A stretch of DNA of 64,000 nucleotides from CAZJHX01 sp964545715 (GTDB lineage Bacteria; Myxococcota_A; UBA9042; GCA-2863065): the NCBI GenBank assembly GCA_964545715.1, contig CAZJHX010000004.1, forward strand, positions 1-64,000, in the 5' to 3' direction. Numbering within the stretch: the first letter of the stretch is position 1; each line of letters starts with the position of its first letter. The position numbers and the translations under genes are program-made. Shown piece after piece: positions 58,953-64,000 of the stretch. A model generated the notes under the pieces. It was not told where the DNA came from. It saw only the letters and a program-made list of their open reading frames with translations, and ran no database searches.

Positions 58953-60073
58953 CGGCGGGACTGTCCGGCGCCGTTCAGCAGGCGCTTCAGCTTTCGCAGC
59001 TGTCGCGGGTAACCCAACGCCATCACGAAGCTGCCCGCGCGCAATACGGCGTCCTCTTCCGGATGGTACCGATACGGCCCATCAGCGCCGAACCGAAGCC
59101 CCAGGACCAGGCAGCCCGTCTTTGACAGCAGCTCCTCGCTGTCCAACGGGGCGTCAGTAAGCTCCGACCGGCTCCCGATCTCGATGCTCAGCAGCGATTT
59201 CCGCGTCGACTCGGAGGCCAGCACCGCATCCGTAAACGCCATCAGGCCGGGGCGGAACAGCTCGTTGGCAAGCCGCCTGCCGCCGATCCACGCCGGATCG
59301 ATTGCAGCGTCGGCGCCCACCTGCTTGAACTTGGCCGCATTGGCGCTGTCCGACAGCTTGGCCACGATGCGCAGCCTGCGATTGAGCTGTCGCGCCGTCA
59401 CGCACAGAAAGAGGTTTTCGCGATCGTCGTGCAGGCACGCGATCACTCCACGGGCCGACGCGATGCGAGCCGTGCGCAGGTTCTCCTCGTCCAGCGCGTC
59501 GCCGGCCACAAACAGCAGGCTCTCACCGAAGTGCCGGATGGCCAGCTCGATGCGCTCGGTGCGGTCTTCGATCACGATCACCGGGGTCCGGGCCGGCCAC
59601 AGCTCCTCCAGCGCGCGCAGGCCGGTGCGACCCAGTCCGGCCACGATGATGTGCCCGTGCATCGACTCCAGCTGACGCGCCATTCGCCGGCGCCAGAATC
59701 GGTAGGCCAGGTCGCCTTCGATCACCATCGCGGTCACCGATGTCAGGAAGTACAGAATGCTGCCGCCGCCAAGCAGGATGAGCCCGATCGTGAACAGCCG
59801 CAGGGAGTCGTTGACCGTCGGGATGATCTCTGAAAAGCCGACCGTCGAGACGGTCAGGACAGTCATATAGAGGCAGGTGATGAGAGAGTTTTTGCCGTGG
59901 GTCAGCGTGTCGAACCCGTACGTGCCGCTGGCCAGCACCATCAGCATGACGGCTGTGGCCCGGATCACGCGGACAGCGCGCTGTCTCCGCTCCGTTTCGG
60001 CCGCAAGACTCGCGATCGAGTTGCCCAGCCGAAACGCACGCCCGACCGGTGAGTAGATGCCGCTGCTTCTCAA
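58949..60073 (-). CDS. Potassium channel with RCK domain (two-helix, TrkA-N/C)
   Basis: 374 residues. Two membrane helices (about 38-57 and 96-120) flank a pore loop with TVLTVSTVGFSEIIP; canonical K+ channels have TVGYG, so the filter reads TVGFS here. The cytoplasmic part begins with HIIVAGLGRTGLRALEEL (Rossmann) and continues with AGDALDEENLRTARI and a TrkA-C-like region ending in MALGYPRQL. Architecture matches MthK-type channels. It is co-transcribed with a second, membrane-free RCK protein. It probably carries K+ efflux or uptake under nucleotide or ligand gating; selectivity is not tested. Confidence 0.92.
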   Translation of the reverse strand: MRSSGIYSPVGRAFRLGNSIASLAAETERRQRAVRVIRATAVMLMVLASGTYGFDTLTHGKNSLITCLYMTVLTVSTVGFSEIIPTVNDSLRLFTIGLILLGGGSILYFLTSVTAMVIEGDLAYRFWRRRMARQLESMHGHIIVAGLGRTGLRALEELWPARTPVIVIEDRTERIELAIRHFGESLLFVAGDALDEENLRTARIASARGVIACLHDDRENLFLCVTARQLNRRLRIVAKLSDSANAAKFKQVGADAAIDPAWIGGRRLANELFRPGLMAFTDAVLASESTRKSLLSIEIGSRSELTDAPLDSEELLSKTGCLVLGLRFGADGPYRYHPEEDAVLRAGSFVMALGYPRQLRKLKRLLNGAGQSRR

Positions 60074-60129
60074 GACGATCGATTATCGCCGCCAGCGTGG
60101 GTCCACCCTAGAAAGTGCCCGTAACTTCT

Positions 60130-60702
60130 TCAGCTTTCGCCGATGCACTGCTCCAGGTCACAGCCGGCAGGGTCTTTTTGGCACTCACAGTCCATGTTGC
60201 AGACATACTCACACGGCTGGCATGTGCCGTCGCTGCACCCGAACGTAGCGGCCGTCGGTGGGACGTCGCAGCACGTCGGGATGAACGGCGCGAGCACGCA
60301 CTTCGCATCCGAAAAAGCGGCCTCGGCGGCCTTCAACTCGGTCAGATCCGCGGTCTTGTTCACAGGGACAAAGCACACGCCGCAGACCACGTTGGACTGC
60401 CACTGACACTCTCCCGGGCCCTGGCAGTATCCGACGCCGGCGGCCAGGTCCGTGTAGGTCGCCGCCAGCGACTCGCAGGTCAGCGGCTCGGGTCCGGCGT
60501 CCGGCTCAGTCGCCGGGCCGTCGTCGGGCGTTGATGAGTCCCCGGCGATGTCTGCCGGCGCGGAATCGGGCGCCTCCGACACGCTCACATCCGTCGCGGT
60601 GTTGTCGCCGGCGTCGGGCTGTACGCCGCTGACGGGTGGCGCCGGAGTACTGGAGCAGGCGATGACCGCCGACAGGGCCAGGCACGTCGAGACTCGATAC
60701 AT
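60130..60702 (-). CDS. Cys-rich lipoprotein, hypothetical
   Basis: 190 residues from ATG 60702; the longer frame up to 61029 lies antisense to the next gene and lacks a signal peptide. Lipobox AVIAC (Cys16). An acidic, Asp/Pro/Thr linker (DAGDNTATDVSVSEAPDSAP) leads to a Cys-rich domain with about fourteen cysteines. It resembles the GxGYCxGPGECxW / VVCGVCFVP and CCDVPP, CSDGTCQPCEYVC pattern seen in lipoproteins of this group. No catalytic motif. It sits between the channel gene (56 bases) and the divergent zinc-ribbon protein (46 bases). Confidence 0.82.
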   Translation of the reverse strand: MYRVSTCLALSAVIACSSTPAPPVSGVQPDAGDNTATDVSVSEAPDSAPADIAGDSSTPDDGPATEPDAGPEPLTCESLAATYTDLAAGVGYCQGPGECQWQSNVVCGVCFVPVNKTADLTELKAAEAAFSDAKCVLAPFIPTCCDVPPTAATFGCSDGTCQPCEYVCNMDCECQKDPAGCDLEQCIGES

Positions 60703-60748
60703 GCGGCGATGGTACCCTGACCTCTCGACGACGTCTTGGAGGGGATTG

Positions 60749-61192
60749 ATGAGCCTGGGAGCATGTCCCAAGTGCCGGCGCCAAAATGACGCGGAGGTCG
60801 CCTTTTGTCGGTTCTGCGGCAACGCGATGGGCGCGGCGCCCGAGCACAGCGACGGGCTGCAATGGAGCTGGGTCGGGTTCGGCGTTCTCATCATGTTCGG
60901 GGTGACGTTCTTCGCCGGTTTGATCATGGGGCTTGCGGGGCTCGGAGACAGCCTGGGCGTCAGTGTGATCGTGTCTCTCGGCGCCTTTACGCTTGGCGGC
61001 TTCATCGTCGGCAGCCGGTCGCCCGGCAAGACGATCTACGAGCCGGGGGTGGCGGCGCTCATCGCGGTGCTCATCGGTATGCTGCTGCAAGGCGAATTCG
61101 ATCTGCTGGCGCTCGCTATCGGGGGCGTCCTGCCGTTTCTCGCAGCCGTTGCGGGCGGGTATCTCGGCGAAAAGTCGCAGGGCACCATTTGA
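60749..61192 (+). CDS. Zinc-ribbon membrane protein, hypothetical
   Basis: 147 residues; ATG 60749 follows GGAGGGG. An N-terminal zinc ribbon (CPKCRRQNDAEVAFCRFCG, residues about 6-24) is followed by roughly four membrane helices (VGFGVLIMFGVTFFAGLIM, VIVSLGAFTLGGFIVG, VAALIAVLIGMLL, AIGGVLPFLAAVAGGYLG). The architecture is that of small zinc_ribbon_2-type membrane proteins of unknown role. Its TGA overlaps the TTG start of the downstream PrsW-type protease, which also has a zinc ribbon, so the two are probably one complex. Confidence 0.85.
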   Translation: MSLGACPKCRRQNDAEVAFCRFCGNAMGAAPEHSDGLQWSWVGFGVLIMFGVTFFAGLIMGLAGLGDSLGVSVIVSLGAFTLGGFIVGSRSPGKTIYEPGVAALIAVLIGMLLQGEFDLLALAIGGVLPFLAAVAGGYLGEKSQGTI

Positions 61193-61971
61193 TCAGCTTC
61201 GCTCAGTTCGCATGGTCGATTCTGCCCGGACTGCTGTGGCTGGCGTGGGTCTATCGCCGCGACATACACGAGCCGGAGCCGTTGAAGCTCGTCTTGAAGG
61301 TCTACGTCGCCGGGATGTTGATCACCGTGCCCGCCGGGCTGACCAACTCGCTGGGCATCGCCATCTTCCCGTTGGAGGGCGCCGGTGCCGGCAGCACGGC
61401 GATCGCGGCCTTTCTGATCGTCGGTCCGGGTGAAGAGCTGTGGAAGCTGCTGGTCATGTGGACCGTCGCCTTTCATCGGTCGGACTTCAACGAGCCGATG
61501 GACGGATTGGTGTACAGCGGGGCCGCCGCGCTGGGCTTCGCCAGCATGGAGAACGTCGGCTATCTGATGGATTACGGCTCCGACGTGATTCAAATCCGCG
61601 CCATTACGGCCGTGCCCGCGCACTTTCTGTTTGCGGCGTTCTGGGGGTACGCCGCCGGGATCGGCAAAGGGCGGGCCGACCTGCTGCGAATCGTCTTCGC
61701 CGGCTGGCTTCTCGCGGCCATGGTGCATGGCGCCTATGACTTTGGGTTGGTGGCCGGCGCCGAGGCCGAGGCCGGACTGCTGACGTTGGGCGCGTTCGCC
61801 CTCATGATCGGTACGGCGCTCATCTACAGCCGCATGGTCAGGCGGCTGCAGGCCATCAGCCCGTTCCACCCTGCGGCCGGCGGTCTGCGCTGCGACCCGT
61901 GCGGAGTCGCCTTTCCCAGCGACTCAGCTTTCTGTCACGACTGCGGCCGTCCCCTGACAATTTCGGGGTGA
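61189..61971 (+). CDS. PrsW-type intramembrane glutamic protease with C-terminal zinc ribbon
   Basis: 260 residues from TTG 61189 (TTGA overlap with the previous stop); no ATG precedes the first helix. Eight or so helices carry the PrsW motifs: GPGEELWKLLVM (Glu-Glu), MDGLVYSGAAALGFASMEN, HFLFAAFWGYAAG and VHGAYDF. In Bacillus PrsW the protease cleaves an anti-sigma factor; homologues here are uncharacterised. After the last helix comes a zinc ribbon (CDPC and CHDC, residues about 230-252), an unusual but known addition. Overlaps the convergent glycosyltransferase by 48 bases. Confidence 0.9.
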   Translation: MISFAQFAWSILPGLLWLAWVYRRDIHEPEPLKLVLKVYVAGMLITVPAGLTNSLGIAIFPLEGAGAGSTAIAAFLIVGPGEELWKLLVMWTVAFHRSDFNEPMDGLVYSGAAALGFASMENVGYLMDYGSDVIQIRAITAVPAHFLFAAFWGYAAGIGKGRADLLRIVFAGWLLAAMVHGAYDFGLVAGAEAEAGLLTLGAFALMIGTALIYSRMVRRLQAISPFHPAAGGLRCDPCGVAFPSDSAFCHDCGRPLTISG

Positions 61972-63243
61972 GCCGAAGAGTGCGTCGAGCGTCTCCCGGA
62001 TGGCGTCGTACGAGAAGTGGGCCTCTCCGAGGGCGTAGTTGGTCGCTGCCTGGCGCGTCTGCTCGGCCGGATCCACCAGCACCTTCTGCGCGGCGCGAAC
62101 GGCCTCCGGGGTGAGCACGCCCTCTTCCACCATCACCGTTTCGAAGCCCTTCGACCCGATGTCCGGCCAGTACACCGGCTTGTAGTTGTTGACGAAGATC
62201 GGACGCCGCGCCAGCACCGCCTCGACAAACGCGTTGCCGAAGCCCTCGTATGTACTGAAGTACGTACACGCCGTCGCCCGCGCGTAGGCGTCGGACAGGC
62301 TGTAGATTTTGTGCCCGCTTGCGGTAGTGCCCCGGTGGTTGTCGAATCGGTCGCCGGCAAAGTGGATCCGGTCGCGGACTTCCAGCGTGTGGGCGCGTGC
62401 GGCCAGCTCCTCGACATAGGTGTTGTGATAGTCGTCCACGGCTGTGCCGGTGATCACCAGGTGCACGCGGGGGTCTCCCAGGGCATGGACCAGGTCGATA
62501 GCGGTCTCGATGCCCTTACGTCGCACGATTCGCGTGATTTGAAACAGCGTGATCGCGTCATCTGCAAGCCCGAGATCCGAGCACAGAGTCGCGTTGTAGT
62601 CGTCCTGACGGGCGAACGGTAGGGAGAAGTCCATGACGTTGGGCACAACCGCCGCGGCGACGCCGTAATTCGCGCTCAGCGCCGACTGCGCCGCCTGATT
62701 GATGACCGCGTGGCGCACGTTTGGCAGCACCAGCGGAAAGCACTGGGCGACGACCCCGGCGATGGCCGGATACGGCGTGTCGTAGCGGTCGCCGCGCTCC
62801 CAAGCGAAGTCGTGATCATGGGTCACGGTCGGGATGGCGGTGCTCAGGCACACGCGCCGCACAGCCATGCCCAGCTGCAGGTGCATCGGCAGCGCGGAGG
62901 CGTTTTCGATGAGCAGCGCCTCGACGGATTGTGTGGTGATCCATCTCGTGATTTCGGCCGCCAGCGCGTCCGCCTGGTCGTTCAGCGCGGCCAACAATGC
63001 ATCGCCGTCACGCCCTGTCGGATTCAAGAAGACCGCCTGCTGGGCGTGCATCGCGTTACTGTGGTCAAAGGCCAGCCCGTCCACGACCGTGACGTCGATC
63101 GCGTCGGCCAGCGGGCCTTCGAGCGCGCCGGTCAAAACCGCGATCCGGTGGCCCTCCTCACGCAGGATGTCCAGCCACTTCTCGGTCTCCAGCGCCACCC
63201 CGTCGATGCCGCCGATACGTCCGATGACCACGCCGATCCGCAC
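61924..63243 (-). CDS. GT4-family glycosyltransferase
   Basis: 439 residues from GTG 63243, overlapping the ABC exporter stop by one base (TAGTG). N-terminal Rossmann half starts MRIGVVIGRIGGIDGVALETEKWLDIL-like (two short motifs: GGIDGVALETEKW and GHRIAVLTG). The second half has the GT-B signatures: ITRIVRRKGIETAIDLVHAL, VITGTA, STYEGFGNAFVEAVLARRPIF with the retaining-enzyme EGFGxxxxEA motif. The GGxDGVxLETEKW start recalls transferases that make mannosyl-glucosyl-glycerate type solutes, but this is weak; sugar and acceptor are unknown. The pair with an ABC exporter suggests glycan or glycolipid assembly. Confidence 0.88.
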   Translation of the reverse strand: MRIGVVIGRIGGIDGVALETEKWLDILREEGHRIAVLTGALEGPLADAIDVTVVDGLAFDHSNAMHAQQAVFLNPTGRDGDALLAALNDQADALAAEITRWITTQSVEALLIENASALPMHLQLGMAVRRVCLSTAIPTVTHDHDFAWERGDRYDTPYPAIAGVVAQCFPLVLPNVRHAVINQAAQSALSANYGVAAAVVPNVMDFSLPFARQDDYNATLCSDLGLADDAITLFQITRIVRRKGIETAIDLVHALGDPRVHLVITGTAVDDYHNTYVEELAARAHTLEVRDRIHFAGDRFDNHRGTTASGHKIYSLSDAYARATACTYFSTYEGFGNAFVEAVLARRPIFVNNYKPVYWPDIGSKGFETVMVEEGVLTPEAVRAAQKVLVDPAEQTRQAATNYALGEAHFSYDAIRETLDALFGSPRNCQGTAAVVTES

Positions 63244-64000
63244 TATTTGTAGCCCTCCGCCTGCAGCGTGAAGAGGCGCGCATAGACGCCGTTGTTGGTC
63301 ATCAGCTGGCTGTGGTCACCGGCCTCGATGATGGAGCCCTCGTCCAGCACCGCGATCTCGTCGGCCATGCGCACCGTCGAGAAGCGGTGACTGATGAGCA
63401 CCGCCATCTGCTGGTCCGTCATGTCGCTCAGCCGTGTGAAGATCTGGGACTCCGCCTCGGCATCCATCGCGGCCGTGGGCTCGTCCAGCACCAGGATATT
63501 GGCCGTCTTGCTCATGAACGCGCGGGACAGCGCCACCTTCTGCCACTGCCCCACCGACAGCTCGCGCCCGTCCTTGAACCACTTGCCCAGCTGGGTTTCG
63601 AAGCCGGCGTCCATCTCGTCGATGAACGGCAGCGCCATCCCACGATCAGCCGCCCAGCGCGTGCGGTCGGCGTCCGTCAGGTGGTCGACGTCACCCACGC
63701 CGATGTTCTCGCCGACGGTGAACTGGTACTTCACAAAGTCCTGGAAGATCACGCCGATACGCTCGCGCAGCGCGCCGATATCCCACTCGCCCAGCGGGCG
63801 TCCGTCCAGCAGAATACGGCCCGCGTCGGGCGTATAGAGTCGGGTGAGCAGCTTGATCAGCGTGGTCTTGCCGCTGCCGTTGTGGCCGACCAGCGCCAGC
63901 TTTCGCCCCGGCTTCAGGTGCAGCGTGATGTCGTTGATCGCCGGACGCGGTGCGTCGGGATACGTAAACGTGACGTTCTCGAAGCGAACGCCGTCGCCGG
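63243..64000 (-). CDS. ABC exporter, ATPase domain (5' part beyond the right edge)
   Basis: The C-terminal 252 codons of a longer gene. Translation from the edge reads VRFENVTFTYP, then Walker A GHNGSGKTT, Q-loop FQDFVKYQFT, signature LSVGQWQKVALSRA (most have LSGGQ), Walker B ILVLDEPTAAMD and H-loop SHRFSTVRMAD, ending in LQAEGYK. This order, with a permease expected upstream, matches MsbA/type I exporter half-transporters of the multidrug/lipid group. The start codon is outside the window; an ATG at 63752 is internal and not the start. One-base overlap with the glycosyltransferase gene links the two. Confidence 0.92.
   Translation of the reverse strand, partial: GDGVRFENVTFTYPDAPRPAINDITLHLKPGRKLALVGHNGSGKTTLIKLLTRLYTPDAGRILLDGRPLGEWDIGALRERIGVIFQDFVKYQFTVGENIGVGDVDHLTDADRTRWAADRGMALPFIDEMDAGFETQLGKWFKDGRELSVGQWQKVALSRAFMSKTANILVLDEPTAAMDAEAESQIFTRLSDMTDQQMAVLISHRFSTVRMADEIAVLDEGSIIEAGDHSQLMTNNGVYARLFTLQAEGYK

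Noticed and set aside
63243..63752. ATG at 63752 as the start of a 169-residue ABC protein
   Set aside because: The same frame continues to the right edge and contains Walker A upstream of this ATG, so the ATG is internal.

Overview
The window is GC-rich, gene-dense chromosomal DNA from what looks like a Myxococcota-type (deltaproteobacterial) Gram-negative bacterium. The evidence is indirect. There are at least eleven lipoproteins with clear lipoboxes, several with low-complexity Asp/Thr/Gly or Pro/Asp linkers after the lipid anchor. There are thrombospondin type 3, CARDB and MopE-type DNDCDG repeats, C-termini resembling the MYXO-CTERM sorting signal (Cys, hydrophobic helix, Arg cluster), eukaryotic-like Ser/Thr kinases fused to other modules, and sulfatase-modifying-factor domains. 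No rRNA, tRNA, CRISPR array, insertion sequence or phage gene was recognised, and no stretch over about 300 bases lacks a gene. I cannot name the species.

Layout, left to right. 1-6265: three large secreted lipoproteins (a Ca-binding TSP3 protein cut by the left edge, an FG-GAP/ASPIC propeller, a 7-bladed lactonase-like propeller). 6275-9785: a remnant of an MFS permease, a molybdopterin oxidoreductase and a malic enzyme. 9811-17156: a polytopic membrane protein, a YkuD L,D-transpeptidase and a lipoprotein with Ig-like repeats plus an NHL-like propeller. 17153-23295: a tight six-gene minus-strand operon (di-haem-type cytochrome c/DM13 lipoprotein, beta-barrel, endonuclease/exonuclease/phosphatase-fold lipoprotein, second outer-membrane-type protein, coniferyl-aldehyde-type dehydrogenase, carboxypeptidase-regulatory-like protein). 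23384-27218: a Pro-rich-linker lipoprotein and a nucleotide-transporter-like/HEAT fusion. 27320-37123: a four-gene coupled plus-strand operon led by a 2050-residue kinase-ATPase-GAF-AAA-kinase protein, followed by an Omp85-type barrel, a kinase-like lipoprotein and a small barrel. 37131-40463: a Ser/Thr kinase with an extracytoplasmic SUMF1 domain, divergent from a secreted SUMF1 protein. 40556-42652: two small lipoproteins and glgC. 42791-48391: a 1866-residue CARDB/MopE surface protein. 48321-52735: a minus-strand cluster containing a lipoprotein gene interrupted at a 17-G tract and an in-frame fusion of a phospholipase-C-like MYXO-CTERM protein to a BMP-family lipoprotein. 52822-57501: a signalling and lipid cluster (histidine kinase with a pseudo-receiver, receiver-PAS-GGDEF-EAL, acyltransferase, DksA/TraR). 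57621-58199: a type IV pilin. 58206-60073: a two-gene K+ channel/RCK module. 60130-61971: a lipoprotein, then a zinc-ribbon membrane protein coupled to a PrsW-type protease. 61924-64000: a GT4 glycosyltransferase and the 3' end of an ABC exporter cut by the right edge.

Most of the coding capacity serves the cell envelope and signalling. The features most worth a second look are the poly-G frameshift (a possible phase-variable lipoprotein), the phospholipase/BMP fusion with a candidate internal TTG start, the giant fusion kinase with a degenerate sigma-54-type AAA+ domain and its coupled outer-membrane operon, and the fact that every convergent gene pair in the window abuts or overlaps.
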